Assembly: GCF_024979295.1 (NCBI RefSeq)
Contig: NZ_JANLCJ010000001.1
Location: forward strand, 310,001-374,000
Source: Herbiconiux daphne
Lineage (GTDB): Bacteria > Actinomycetota > Actinomycetes > Actinomycetales > Microbacteriaceae
Length of the DNA: 64,000 bases
Direction of reading: 5' to 3'
Made by a program: the position numbers and the translations under genes. The notes beneath the pieces are model-generated. The model was not told where the DNA came from. It searched no databases and saw only the letters and a program-made list of their open reading frames with translations. Shown piece by piece: positions 24,896 to 33,317 of the stretch. Position 1 is the stretch's first letter, and each line of letters opens with the position of its first letter.

Positions 24896-25570
24896 TCAGG
24901 ATGCGGCGAGCCGCGGAGCGAGGTCCGAGATGCGTCGTTGCAGCTCGGTGTAGGTGGTGTCGAATGCGGCAACGGTGCCGATCCGAACCGGGTCCGGGAT
25001 CGACCAGTGGAGGTTCCCGGTCACGCCCAACTCTTCGTGGGCGTTGTCGCAGACAGTGACAACGAAATCGGTGTCGGTCAGCACATCAGCGAGGATGCGC
25101 GGTCGTACATCCGCGAGAGTGAGGTCGTGACGGCGCGCGGCGGCGATCGCGCCGACGTCGATCTGCTCGGCCGGATGCGTGCCTCCGGAGGCGGCCGGGA
25201 TGGTCGACTGCTGCTCCCAGAGTGCGGCCGCGAGCTGCGACCGCGCTGAGTTCGCGGTGCAGACGAACACCACCCGGTCGGCCCGTTCCACCGCGCCCGG
25301 GGTGAGCCCGGTGAGCGCGGTGGTGGTCAGGTGCACGTAGGAGCGGCGCTTGTCGGCCTCCGAGCGGGTCCGGGCGATCATGCCGACGGCTTCGAGGGCG
25401 TTCAGGTGATGGGTGATGAGGTTCGATCGGATGCCGAGCGCGACCTGGATCTCGGTGGGGGAGAGGTCGCCCAGCGTGAGCAGGTCGACAATGCGCAGCC
25501 GTGCCGGCTCGCTGAGCGCGGCGTGCTTCGCTGCCCGCCGCTCCAACTCTTCATTTCGTTCAATGTTCAT
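24896..25570 (-). CDS. ArsR HTH fused to LMW phosphatase/arsenate reductase domain
   Basis: A 224-residue two-domain protein. Residues 1-85 form an ArsR winged helix (HAALSEPARLRIVDLLTLGD, ITHHLNALEAVGMIAR). Residues 95-224 form an LMW-PTP domain with VVFVCTANSARSQLAAALWE (CX5R) and DTDFVVTVCDNAHEEL. The fusion puts sensing and reduction in one chain. It heads the leftward reductase operon and faces a perfect inverted repeat shared with the aquaporin promoter. Whether the phosphatase domain is enzymatic or sensory is unknown. Confidence 0.9.
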   Translation of the reverse strand: MNIERNEELERRAAKHAALSEPARLRIVDLLTLGDLSPTEIQVALGIRSNLITHHLNALEAVGMIARTRSEADKRRSYVHLTTTALTGLTPGAVERADRVVFVCTANSARSQLAAALWEQQSTIPAASGGTHPAEQIDVGAIAAARRHDLTLADVRPRILADVLTDTDFVVTVCDNAHEELGVTGNLHWSIPDPVRIGTVAAFDTTYTELQRRISDLAPRLAAS

Positions 25571-25577
25571 TGTTTCA

Positions 25578-25610
25578 ATCTTGACTGAACTACTTGGTTC
25601 GAGTCAAGAT
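25578..25610. promoter_or_regulatory. Inverted-repeat operator between ArsR-fusion and aquaporin genes
   Basis: ATCTTGACT at 25578-25586 and AGTCAAGAT at 25602-25610 are perfect 9-base inverted repeats with a 15-base spacer. The left arm includes TTGACT, a possible -35. The site lies between divergent starts at 25570 and 25620 and is a natural target for the ArsR-phosphatase fusion. Confidence 0.65.
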
Positions 25611-25619
25611 GGGGCCGAC

Positions 25620-26366
25620 ATGAAAATTCCACATCCTCACCCCGAGCTGTCCCGACCGCACCTGGCACGCCGGGTGGTCGCTGAATTCGTCGGCACCGGC
25701 CTGCTCGTGACGGTCGTCGTGGGGTCCGGGATCGCGGCGCAGCAGCTCTCGGCCGGCGACGTCGGCCTGCAACTGCTGGAGAACAGCATCGCGACCGCGC
25801 TCGGCCTGGCGGTGCTGATCCTGATGCTCGGCCCGGTGTCCGGGGCGCACTTCAACCCGGTCGTGTCGATCGCGGATTGGCTCATCGGCCGGCGTGGCCA
25901 CGGCCTCCCGGGCCGCGATCTCGGCCCGTACCTGCTCGCGCAGATCGGGGGCGGCATCGCCGGCACCCTGCTGGCCGGCGTCATGTTCGACACGGCCCCC
26001 GCCTTCTCGACCACCGACCGGGCATCCGGCGGGCACCTGGTCGGCGAGGTCGTGGCCACGGCGGGCCTGGTGCTGCTGATCTTCGCTCTCGCCCGCACCG
26101 GAAAGAGCGGCGTCACCGCGGCCGCCGTCGGCGCCTACATCGGCGCCGCCTACTGGTTCACCAGCTCGACGTCATTCGCGAACCCCGCCGTGACGATCGC
26201 CCGCACCTTCACCGACACCTTCGCCGGCATCGCCCCCGCATCCATCGCCCCGTTCATCCTCGCCCAGCTCGCCGGCGCCGCCCTTGGCCTCGGCCTGCTG
26301 CTCGTCCTCGACCCGGCCGCCGCCCGCACGACCGGCGACGTCGTCATCCCTGTCGAAGCCCACTGA
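25620..26366 (+). CDS. Aquaporin-family (MIP) channel of the arsenic locus
   Basis: A 248-residue, six-helix channel. The two half-helix loops are SGAHFNPVVSIADWL (NPV instead of NPA) and SFANPAVTIARTF (canonical NPA). MIP proteins in ars loci (AqpS-like) let As(III) leave down its gradient after reduction. The ATG at 25620 has GGGG upstream; a longer frame upstream overlaps the operator and is rejected. The next gene starts 25 bases downstream. Confidence 0.9.
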   Translation: MKIPHPHPELSRPHLARRVVAEFVGTGLLVTVVVGSGIAAQQLSAGDVGLQLLENSIATALGLAVLILMLGPVSGAHFNPVVSIADWLIGRRGHGLPGRDLGPYLLAQIGGGIAGTLLAGVMFDTAPAFSTTDRASGGHLVGEVVATAGLVLLIFALARTGKSGVTAAAVGAYIGAAYWFTSSTSFANPAVTIARTFTDTFAGIAPASIAPFILAQLAGAALGLGLLLVLDPAAARTTGDVVIPVEAH

Positions 26367-26391
26367 TCCACCCCTTGAAAGGCACACCCCC

Positions 26392-27771
26392 ATGCACCTC
26401 GTAGCGATCGGCGGAAGCGACGCCGGAATCTCCACCGCACTCCGTGCCCGCGAACTCGACCCCTCCGTCGACGTGACCGTCGTCGTCGCGGACTCGTACC
26501 CGAACTTCTCCATCTGCGGCATCCCCTACTACTTCTCCCGCGAGGTCAACCCGTGGCAGTCGCTCGCGCACCGCACCCACGCCGACCTCGAAGCGACCGG
26601 GATGCAGCTCCGCCTCGACACCCTCGCCACGAGCATCGACGTCGCCGGCCAGCAGCTCACCGTCCGCGACGCGAACGGGCAGGAATCGACGATCGCCTAC
26701 GACGAGCTGATGGTCGGCACCGGGGCATCCCCGTCGACGGCCGGCATCGAAGCGGGCAGGCTCGGCCCCGACGACGGCGTGCACGTGCTGCACTCGATGG
26801 GCGACACCTTCGTGCTCGAGCGCTACCTCGACGAACACCAGCCCGAAACGGCGATCATCGTCGGCGCCGGCTACGTCGGCCTCGAAATGGCCGAAGCCCT
26901 CACCGTCCGCGGCCTCCACGTCACACAGCTCCAGCGCGGTCCCGAAGTGCTCTCCACCCTCGATCCCGAACTCGGCGCCCTCGTCCACGACGAACTCACC
27001 CGCCACGGCGTCGACGTCGTCACCGGCACCCGCGTCCAGCAGATCACCCGCACCGCCGCCGGCCTCACCGTCACCGGCGAGCAGGACGGCACCGAGTTCG
27101 CCCGCACGGCCGACCTCGTGCTCGTGGTCGTCGGCGTGCGACCCAACACCAGCCTCCTCACGGATGCCGGCGCATCCACGGGTGCCGGGGGAGCGGTCGT
27201 CGTCGACGAGCGCATGCGCACCGGACTGCCCCACGTCTGGGCGGCCGGCGACGGCGTGGTCACACACCACCGCCTCCTCGGCGTCACCTACCTGCCTCTC
27301 GGCACCACCTCGCACAAGCAGGGCCGCGTGGCCGGCGAAAACGCGATCGGCGGGAGTGCCCGGTTCGCCGGCAGCCTCGGCACCCAGGTCGTGAAGGTCT
27401 TCGACCTCGTCGCCGCCCGAACCGGCCTCCGCGACCACGAAGCGATCGCGGCCGGGCACACGCCCCTGAGCGGCACCGCGATCGCGGACGACCACAAAGC
27501 GTACTACCCGGGCGCGAACCCCCTCAGCATCCGCATCACCGGCGACACCGAATCCGGGCTGCTGCTCGGCGCGCAGCTCGTCGGCGCCCGGGGAGCGGAG
27601 ATCGCCAAGCGCGTCGACACCTACGCCACCGCCTTGCACCACGGCATGACCGTCGACGCGATGAGCGACCTCGACCTCTCCTACACGCCCCCGCTCGGCT
27701 CCCCGTGGGACGCCGTACAGGTCGCGACCCAGGCATGGACCCGGCAGGCCCGATCGATCATTTCGATGTAG
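26392..27771 (+). CDS. CoA-disulfide-reductase-like FAD/NAD(P) oxidoreductase
   Basis: A 459-residue pyridine-nucleotide disulphide oxidoreductase. It has an FAD site at the N-terminus (VAIGGSDAGISTALRAREL) and a redox Cys at residue 42 in NFSICGIPYYFS, as in CoA-disulphide reductases and NADH oxidases. The NAD site is IIVGAGYVGLEMAEALTVRG, FAD-binding VWAAGDGV follows, and a dimerisation domain forms the end. ATG follows GAAAGG. Such genes recur in actinobacterial ars clusters; the substrate is unknown. Confidence 0.9.
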   Translation: MHLVAIGGSDAGISTALRARELDPSVDVTVVVADSYPNFSICGIPYYFSREVNPWQSLAHRTHADLEATGMQLRLDTLATSIDVAGQQLTVRDANGQESTIAYDELMVGTGASPSTAGIEAGRLGPDDGVHVLHSMGDTFVLERYLDEHQPETAIIVGAGYVGLEMAEALTVRGLHVTQLQRGPEVLSTLDPELGALVHDELTRHGVDVVTGTRVQQITRTAAGLTVTGEQDGTEFARTADLVLVVVGVRPNTSLLTDAGASTGAGGAVVVDERMRTGLPHVWAAGDGVVTHHRLLGVTYLPLGTTSHKQGRVAGENAIGGSARFAGSLGTQVVKVFDLVAARTGLRDHEAIAAGHTPLSGTAIADDHKAYYPGANPLSIRITGDTESGLLLGAQLVGARGAEIAKRVDTYATALHHGMTVDAMSDLDLSYTPPLGSPWDAVQVATQAWTRQARSIISM

Positions 27772-28016
27772 GCGTCGCGCGAGTCAACGTGGGCTCGAGG
27801 CGCATGAAAGCTATCACTCCGAACACACAGAGCTTTACGCTGCGCCGGGTGACCGCAAGCGTGCGCCCTGTCGAGATGATCTCCGTTGTGAGCAGATGTG
27901 GCGGCATAATCGTCCTCCGGGGACGATTGCCAGGCACGGGGGCTACTGTGGGGATCAGGTAGTCCTGGACCCAGGCCGCTCACGCCCCGCTTGGCGGCGT
28001 AGGTCAGGAGGACACC

Positions 28017-28670
28017 ATCGCATCGGATCTCGCATTCGCAGCCGACCAACCCGATTTCGGTACGCCGTTTCTCGACGCGCTTCCCGTTGACCGGGCGGCG
28101 ATCGCGACTCTGGGTGCGCCGTTCGAGGTCGAGACGGTCAGCGCCAGCGATGGTCTCGCGGCCGAGCTCAGTGAGTTCCAGATCGATCTCGGGGAAGGAC
28201 CGTGCTGGGATGCGTACGTCACGCAGAGCACCGTCGTCGTGCCCGACATCAGCGATACCGCTCATTCCCGGTGGCCGCTGTTCTTGAATGCCATCGCGAC
28301 CTTAGATGTGCACGCGTTCTATTCGTTTCCGCTGACCATCGGCGCGGTGAACATTGGCGCTGTCGACCTCTACTCCGAGGCACCGGACGTGCTCTCCGCT
28401 GAGCAGCTGACGAACGCCCTGGCACTCGCGCGCGTCACAGCGCTAGACGTTCTTCGGTACGCGTTGGAGCACCGCGATGATGATGCGGAGGACGACGGTC
28501 CGCACTCGCGCCGTGAGGTGCATCAGGCGACCGGGATGGTCATCGCGCAGATGGGCGTCAGCGCCACGGATGCTCTGCTGCTCATCCGGGCGAACGCTTT
28601 CGCATCCGGCCGCACCGTGCGGGAGACAGCGGCGGAGATCACGGGGCGACGAATCACGTTCGAGCCGTGA
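28017..28670 (+). CDS. GAF-ANTAR regulator with apparent ATC start
   Basis: A 217-residue protein: a GAF-like domain (VETVSASDGLAAELSEFQID, FYSFPLTIGAVNIGAVDLYS) and a C-terminal ANTAR RNA-binding domain (REVHQATGMVIAQMGVSATD, LIRANAFASGRTVRETAAEI). AGGAGG at 28006-28011 is 5 bases from ATC at 28017, and no ATG, GTG or TTG occurs in frame between an upstream TAG and the GAF region. The first canonical start (GTG 28239) would delete half the GAF domain. So it either uses a rare ATC start or has a mutated start codon. Confidence 0.75.
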   Translation: MASDLAFAADQPDFGTPFLDALPVDRAAIATLGAPFEVETVSASDGLAAELSEFQIDLGEGPCWDAYVTQSTVVVPDISDTAHSRWPLFLNAIATLDVHAFYSFPLTIGAVNIGAVDLYSEAPDVLSAEQLTNALALARVTALDVLRYALEHRDDDAEDDGPHSRREVHQATGMVIAQMGVSATDALLLIRANAFASGRTVRETAAEITGRRITFEP

Positions 28671-28701
28671 CCCGGCAAATAGGCGGGAGTAAGTTGAGGA
28701 C

Positions 28702-29418
28702 ATGACGGCACTCACCCGAGAAGAACGAGTCGCCGAGACGTTCGTGAGTCTCGCCGACACCCTCGTCACCGGCTACGACATCGTCGAGGTCCTGCAGACT
28801 CTCATCGAGCAAACCACACAGATCGTTGAAGCCAACGAAGCCGGCATCCTGCTGCCGGACAGTACTGGCGGTCTCGAGGTGGTCGCCTCCACCAGCGAAC
28901 GAAGTCAGCTCATCAGCATCCTCCAGCTCCGCGCCGACGAAGGCCCGTGCCTCGACGCTTACGCCACCGGCAAACCGGTCTCGGTCGACAACATCGCCGA
29001 CACGTACGCGCGCTGGCCGGCCTTCGCGACCAGCGCCGCCGAGGTGGACTTCCAGTCCATGTACGCGATCCCGATGCGTCTGCGCGACGAAACGATCGGG
29101 TCGATGAACATCTTCAGCGACCGGACCGGACCGATGGACCCGAAAGACACCATGATCGCGAGAGCGTTGGCGGATGTCGCGACGATCGGCATCCTCCAGG
29201 AACGCGCACTACGGGAATCGGGCATCGCACAGGAGCAGCTGCAGCGCGCGCTCGACAGCCGCGTGCTCATCGAGCAGGCCAAGGGCGTTCTCGCTCAGAC
29301 CGAACGCATCGACATGCACGAAGCCTTCACCGTCTTGCGCAACCGCGCCCGTCACAGCGGCCGCCGCTTGTCGGACGTCGCACAAGAAGTGATCGAGGGC
29401 GCCGCCCACCGCCCCTGA
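28702..29418 (+). CDS. GAF and ANTAR domain transcription antiterminator
   Basis: A 238-residue cytoplasmic regulator. The GAF domain covers about residues 20-165 (VEANEAGILLPDSTGGLEVV, MYAIPMRLRDETIGSMNIFS). The ANTAR domain is at the C-terminus (DSRVLIEQAKGVLAQTERID, LRNRARHSGRRLSDVAQEVI). ANTAR proteins bind paired RNA hairpins to block termination. It begins 31 bases after the other GAF-ANTAR gene and its ATG follows a GTTGAGGAC site. The signal sensed is unknown. Confidence 0.93.
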   Translation: MTALTREERVAETFVSLADTLVTGYDIVEVLQTLIEQTTQIVEANEAGILLPDSTGGLEVVASTSERSQLISILQLRADEGPCLDAYATGKPVSVDNIADTYARWPAFATSAAEVDFQSMYAIPMRLRDETIGSMNIFSDRTGPMDPKDTMIARALADVATIGILQERALRESGIAQEQLQRALDSRVLIEQAKGVLAQTERIDMHEAFTVLRNRARHSGRRLSDVAQEVIEGAAHRP

Positions 29419-29606
29419 CACTCCTCGCCCGGCCACGGGTCTGAAGTGGTGCTCACCACGCGGGTGCGCCTCGCGTGCGATCGGTTCGCGGGATCGCACG
29501 GTACATCCGGTGCCCGTTCGTGTCCAGCCCCTCGGCGGCTCATCTGTGGGTCGTAGGTTTCCGATCACGTGGGTCGCCACCGGGTGGCCCGGATCGGAGG
29601 TGGAGC

Positions 29607-30488
29607 GTGTTCTTCCATAAGCAGGAACTTCAATTCAAGGCGTCGCCGTCGAAGCCCGACGCCGTGTATGCCCGGCGCCTGCAGGAGGTGCTTGGTGGCC
29701 AGTACGGGGAGATCTCCGTGGCTATGCAGTACGGATTCCAGGCCTGGAACTCCCACAAACCGGGCAAGTACCGTGATCTGCTGTTCGGCATCGGCGCCGA
29801 GGAGTTCGGGCACGTCGAAATGCTCGCGATCATGATCGCCCAGCTGCTCGAGAAGGCGCCGGTCGAGCAGTCCGAAGCGGCCATGGCGGCCGACCCGGTG
29901 CTGGGCGCGGTCATCGGCGGAACCGACGTGCAGGCAGCGATCGTCGCCGGTGCCGGAGCGCGCCCGGTGGACAGCAACGGCAACCCCTGGCAGGGCTCCT
30001 ACGTCACGGCGAGCGGTAACCTGCTGGCCGACTTCACCGCGAACGCGAACGCCGAGATGCAGGGCCGCGTGCAGGCCGCCCGGCTGTTCAACATGACCGA
30101 CGACAAGGGCGTGCGCGACCTGCTGTCGTTCCTCATCGCGCGCGACACGATGCATCAGAACCAGTGGCTGGCCGCGATCGCGGAACTGCAGGCCGAGGGC
30201 ACGGAGACCCTGCCGGTGCCGAGCAACTTCCCGATCAACCAGGAGCACCGCGAGTTCTCCTACGAGTACATCAATTTCTCTGACGGCCCCGCCGCGGCGG
30301 AGGGCTCGTGGGCAGCCGGCCCCACCCCCGACGGCAAGGGCGAGTTCAGTTACCGCGACGGGCCGGAGACGTCGGTTCCGATGCCGCCGCCCACCCAACC
30401 CGATTCGCGGTTCTTCGGCACGGATGCGAAGCCGAACATCGTCGACAAAGCAGCCGGCGTGATCAAAGACAAGCTCAGCACCAAATAG
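29607..30488 (+). CDS. Manganese catalase, copy 2
   Basis: A 293-residue di-manganese catalase. Metal ligands lie in GGQYGEISVAMQYGFQ, GAEEFGHVEMLAI, NANAEMQGRVQAA and RDTMHQNQWLAA. The C-terminus carries a polar tail (DGKGEFSYRDGPE, VDKAAGVIKDKLSTK). The GTG at 29607 has GGAGGTGGAG just upstream. It leads a likely operon with a 90-residue gene and an SDR. Sequence similarity to copy 1 is moderate, so it represents a separate catalase clade. Confidence 0.94.
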   Translation: MFFHKQELQFKASPSKPDAVYARRLQEVLGGQYGEISVAMQYGFQAWNSHKPGKYRDLLFGIGAEEFGHVEMLAIMIAQLLEKAPVEQSEAAMAADPVLGAVIGGTDVQAAIVAGAGARPVDSNGNPWQGSYVTASGNLLADFTANANAEMQGRVQAARLFNMTDDKGVRDLLSFLIARDTMHQNQWLAAIAELQAEGTETLPVPSNFPINQEHREFSYEYINFSDGPAAAEGSWAAGPTPDGKGEFSYRDGPETSVPMPPPTQPDSRFFGTDAKPNIVDKAAGVIKDKLSTK

Positions 30489-30504
30489 GAAGGAAGGCAC
30501 CGGC

Positions 30505-30777
30505 ATGCCGACCTCGAGGTCGGGCACGAACGCCGCGCATCCGCCCTTCGAGGCCGTGCTCGATCGGAGCTCAGCCACCGAGTGGAGCGTGCTACTCACG
30601 TCGAGCCTCGCTTGTGTCGGCTACGTCACCGATCTCGGTCACGGCCTGTTCGAGGCCATCGATGTGCTGCCTCCCTACCGGGTGGCGGTGGTCGACGGTT
30701 TCGATGACGCGGTCGACGAGATCCTCGCGACGATCCAGGTCGCGAATGAATCCATCCTGTCGGCGTACGCACGCTGA
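30505..30777 (+). CDS. Small protein between catalase and SDR
   Basis: A 90-residue protein (PPFEAVLDRSSATEWSVLLT, then GYVTDLGHGLFEAIDVLPPY). ATG follows AGGAAGGCACC, 16 bases after the catalase stop. No family, signal or membrane segment is recognised. Position implies cotranscription with the catalase and SDR. Confidence 0.7.
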   Translation: MPTSRSGTNAAHPPFEAVLDRSSATEWSVLLTSSLACVGYVTDLGHGLFEAIDVLPPYRVAVVDGFDDAVDEILATIQVANESILSAYAR

Positions 30778-30805
30778 CGGTCAAGTACGGGAGAAGGAGA
30801 GCACG

Positions 30806-31648
30806 ATGAGTCAGCAACCCCCGCAGCAGCAAGAGGTCCCCGGAGTCGAGGGCGAATTGACGCCGAAAGCTGATCACGGCGAGCAGAGCTATGTCGGCTC
30901 GGGCCGGCTCGAGGGAAAGATCGCCGTCATCACGGGCGCCGACAGTGGCATCGGCAAAGCCGTGGCCATCGCCTACGCCCGCGAGGGCGCTGACGTAGTC
31001 ATCAGCTACCTGAACGAAGACACGGATGCTGAAGACACCCGCCACTGGGTCGAGAAAGCCGGCCGTCGCGCGGTGCTCATTCCCGGCGACCTCGCCGACC
31101 CGGCGCACTGCCGGGCTGTGATCGCGGCGACCGTCGAACGATTCGGACGAGTGGACGTTCTGGTGAGCAACGCGGCGTTCCAGATGGACCGGCCCACCCT
31201 GGAAGAGGTGCCTGACGAGGAGTGGGATCGCACGGTCGCCACGAACATGAGCGCGTTCTTCCACCTCGTGAAGGCCGCTCTGCCGCACATGCAGGCCGGG
31301 GCGTCGATCATCGGATCGTCGTCGGTGAACTCGGATTCGCCGTCACCGAGTCTGCTGCCGTACGCGGCGACGAAAGCGGCGATCGCGAACATGACCGCCT
31401 CTCTCGCGCAACTGCTCGCCGAGCGAGGCATTCGCGCGAACAGCGTCGCACCTGGTCCGGTGTGGACGCCGTTGATCCCGGCGACGATGCCCGAGGACAA
31501 GGTGGCGGGGTTCGGGGAGCAGGTGCCCATGGGCCGGGCAGCGCAACCTGCCGAGCTCGCGCCCGTGTACGTGCTGCTGGCGTCGGATGAGGCGAGCTAC
31601 GTGTCGGGCGCGCGCGTCGCCGTCACCGGCGGCAAACCCATCCTGTGA
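30806..31648 (+). CDS. SDR family oxidoreductase (YhdF/YghA-type), copy 2
   Basis: A 280-residue short-chain dehydrogenase. Cofactor motif TGADSGIGKAVAIAYAREGA; VSNAAFQM replaces the usual NNAA (Asn to Ser at the first position); catalytic region SIIGSSSVNSDSPSPSLLPY then AATK. The N-terminal hydrophilic extension (PPQQQEVPGVEGELTPKADH) matches copy 1 at 11872-12723. ATG follows GGGAGAAGGAGAG. It probably reduces or oxidises a sugar or aldehyde under stress; the substrate is unknown. Confidence 0.93.
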   Translation: MSQQPPQQQEVPGVEGELTPKADHGEQSYVGSGRLEGKIAVITGADSGIGKAVAIAYAREGADVVISYLNEDTDAEDTRHWVEKAGRRAVLIPGDLADPAHCRAVIAATVERFGRVDVLVSNAAFQMDRPTLEEVPDEEWDRTVATNMSAFFHLVKAALPHMQAGASIIGSSSVNSDSPSPSLLPYAATKAAIANMTASLAQLLAERGIRANSVAPGPVWTPLIPATMPEDKVAGFGEQVPMGRAAQPAELAPVYVLLASDEASYVSGARVAVTGGKPIL

Positions 31649-31672
31649 CCGTGCGCGAGCATCGGAGATCCC

Positions 31673-32107
31673 ATGTGGAGCGATCTGCCTGTCGACGTCG
31701 ACGTCATTGCTGTGCCGGCCGGCGTCAGCGACCAGTGGCCGATGCTCGCCGTCCATGTGGAGCGCACCAGGGCTGGTGAAAGCGTCCACTTCCTCGTCAG
31801 CGACGCATCTCCGGTCGTCTACATCGGCCCGGTCGTCCTGGGCATCGACATGCTCACGAGCGAGGCCGGTGAGTGCATGACGTTCGTCGCTCGCTTCGAC
31901 ATCGGTCAGTGCACCGTGTCCACGGCCGGTGGGGGCGTCGCGACCGCACATCCGGATGCCGTCGTCGAATTCCACGAGGGCGTCGTGACCGTGCGCACTC
32001 GACTGGGCGCTCGATGGGACGCGCACGATTCACCCGTCGGGTTCTGCCTCATCGACGGAGTCCCGTATCAGGTCGACGTGCCCGTAACCGTTTCGACGAC
32101 CGGCTGA
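31673..32107 (+). CDS. Hypothetical 144-residue protein
   Basis: Starts at an ATG after CGGAGATCCC, 24 bases after the SDR stop. Beta-rich, acidic and soluble, with LAVHVERTRAGESVHFLVSD, a middle GECMTFVARFDIGQCTV (two Cys) and GFCLIDGVPYQVDVPVTV. No family is recognised. It may be part of the catalase-SDR transcript. Confidence 0.65.
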   Translation: MWSDLPVDVDVIAVPAGVSDQWPMLAVHVERTRAGESVHFLVSDASPVVYIGPVVLGIDMLTSEAGECMTFVARFDIGQCTVSTAGGGVATAHPDAVVEFHEGVVTVRTRLGARWDAHDSPVGFCLIDGVPYQVDVPVTVSTTG

Positions 32108-32238
32108 AGATGGGTCACGAGCAAGCGCGACGCGGAAGCCGCCTTGGGCATCCTGTCAAGGCTTCCCTCGGCCTCGTTTCGAAGCGTAGGGTCGGGCGCA
32201 GCGGCGGGGAGCGTCGTTTCCCGGAGGAAGCTGAGACG

Positions 32239-32490
32239 ATGACCACCGTTGTACGAATCAATCAGCAGTCGTACGTCATGGACGATACCGTCGTCGCCGA
32301 CACCGAGTCCCGCATCCTTGACGCGGTGCATCTGGGGGGCGCTTTCGTGGGCATCGACAGTTCCGGCGCGCTCGCCCGGGTCCTCGTGACCCCGGCGACA
32401 GCGGTCTCGATCGAGACAGCCGAGCCCATCGTGGTCGGAACCGCTACGGATGAGCCTCCGGAGCTCGCCTTCTTCGACTTCGACAGCTGA
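32239..32490 (+). CDS. Small protein of a three-member paralogous family, copy 2
   Basis: An 83-residue protein with VVRINQQSYVMDDTVVADTE, then DAVHLGGAFVGIDSSG, the core ARVLVTPATAVSIETAEP and the end LAFFDFDS. It shares the (V/I)L(V/I)(T/S)P core and D/F-rich tail with the proteins at 7339 and 37970. ATG follows CGGAGGAAGC. Unknown function. Confidence 0.75.
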   Translation: MTTVVRINQQSYVMDDTVVADTESRILDAVHLGGAFVGIDSSGALARVLVTPATAVSIETAEPIVVGTATDEPPELAFFDFDS

Positions 32491-32712
32491 TCATTCCGTG
32501 GCCGACACAGCCGTCGTGGTGACGATGCTGCGCAGGGGAGCTAGACCGTGTTCGGCCCAATCGGCGCGGATGAGAAGCCGGCTGATGGCGTCTCGCACGC
32601 CAGGGTCGGTGACGTCGGACACTCCGGTGGCGTCATCGGCGAGTTGATCGATCTTGAACCGGTCCTCGTCGACGCTGAACTGTACGTCGATGAGGACCCT
32701 GTGGAGGGTCAC
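32491..32712 (-). CDS. Hypothetical 73-residue protein coupled to a DUF7882-like gene
   Basis: GTG at 32712 overlaps the upstream gene's stop by 4 bases (GTGA). The protein reads TLHRVLIDVQFSVDEDRFKI and then DVTDPGVRDAISRLLIRADW; it is soluble and unrecognised. The tight overlap supports translation. It ends one base from the convergent gene at 32490. Confidence 0.6.
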   Translation of the reverse strand: MTLHRVLIDVQFSVDEDRFKIDQLADDATGVSDVTDPGVRDAISRLLIRADWAEHGLAPLRSIVTTTAVSATE

Positions 32713-33038
32713 ACGTCGGCGAGAGTGTCGGTCGTGGCCATCGTGGGCTCGGGAACCAGCCGAAGGCCGGTCGGCGCTTCGGCGGTAGCGATGATCGCGC
32801 GCACCCACTGCTGATTGATGCGCGGCGGGCGGCTGCCGTGGAACCGGAATCGCATGTCGGTCGACGGGCAGATCCACAACGTCTCCCGCCCGCTTCCCAT
32901 CTCGACCGGTCGCTCGAACGAGAACGCGATGCTTCGCCCGGCGCGAAGCAGGGTGAGGAGGGCGATTTTCAGGTGTGCGAGGGGTCGGTCGTCGACCTCG
33001 ATCTGGTAGCTGTCGTTGCCGTAGTAGAGAAAACCCAT
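32709..33038 (-). CDS. DUF7882-like small protein
   Basis: A 109-residue protein with the family landmarks: GFLYYGNDSYQIEVDDRPLA, HLKIALLTLLRAGRSIAFSF, GSGRETLWICPSTDMRFRFH and RPPRINQQWVRAI. I recall such proteins as DUF7882. A beta-rich fold binding an unknown partner is likely. It is the first gene of a two-gene unit with the coupled 73-residue protein. Confidence 0.8.
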   Translation of the reverse strand: MGFLYYGNDSYQIEVDDRPLAHLKIALLTLLRAGRSIAFSFERPVEMGSGRETLWICPSTDMRFRFHGSRPPRINQQWVRAIIATAEAPTGLRLVPEPTMATTDTLADV

Positions 33039-33137
33039 GACTGTTCCGCCTTGTGGTTATGAGGGTGCGAGGCGACTGATTCGTCTCGGCAAACTCGGTG
33101 AGTGCCCCGAACCCACGAGGGTGGGGTGGGAGTGTGG

Positions 33138-33317
33138 TCAGTCGTCGGTGGCGGTGACTGCCAGCATGACGAGGGCTGCAGCGCGTTCGGCCGAGGCTCT
33201 GTCGAGGTAGACGGTTTCAAGGTTTGCGCAGTCCAGGGAGGACAGGTCGAACGGGTGCTGCAATATGAAGAAGCCGCCCAGGCTGGTGAGTTCGTGGATG
33301 ATCTCGACCTCAGCCAT
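33138..33317 (-). CDS. Hypothetical 59-residue protein
   Basis: ATG at 33317 overlaps the upstream stop by 8 bases. Sequence: EVEIIHELTSLGGFFILQHP, then LDCANLETVYLDRASAERAA. Soluble and unrecognised. Overlap with the 80-residue gene upstream suggests coupled translation and perhaps a two-subunit product. Confidence 0.55.
   Translation of the reverse strand: MAEVEIIHELTSLGGFFILQHPFDLSSLDCANLETVYLDRASAERAAALVMLAVTATDD

Noticed and set aside
25894..26079. Separate small gene inside the aquaporin
   Set aside because: It is an alternate frame of the channel gene with R/A/S-rich low-complexity translation.
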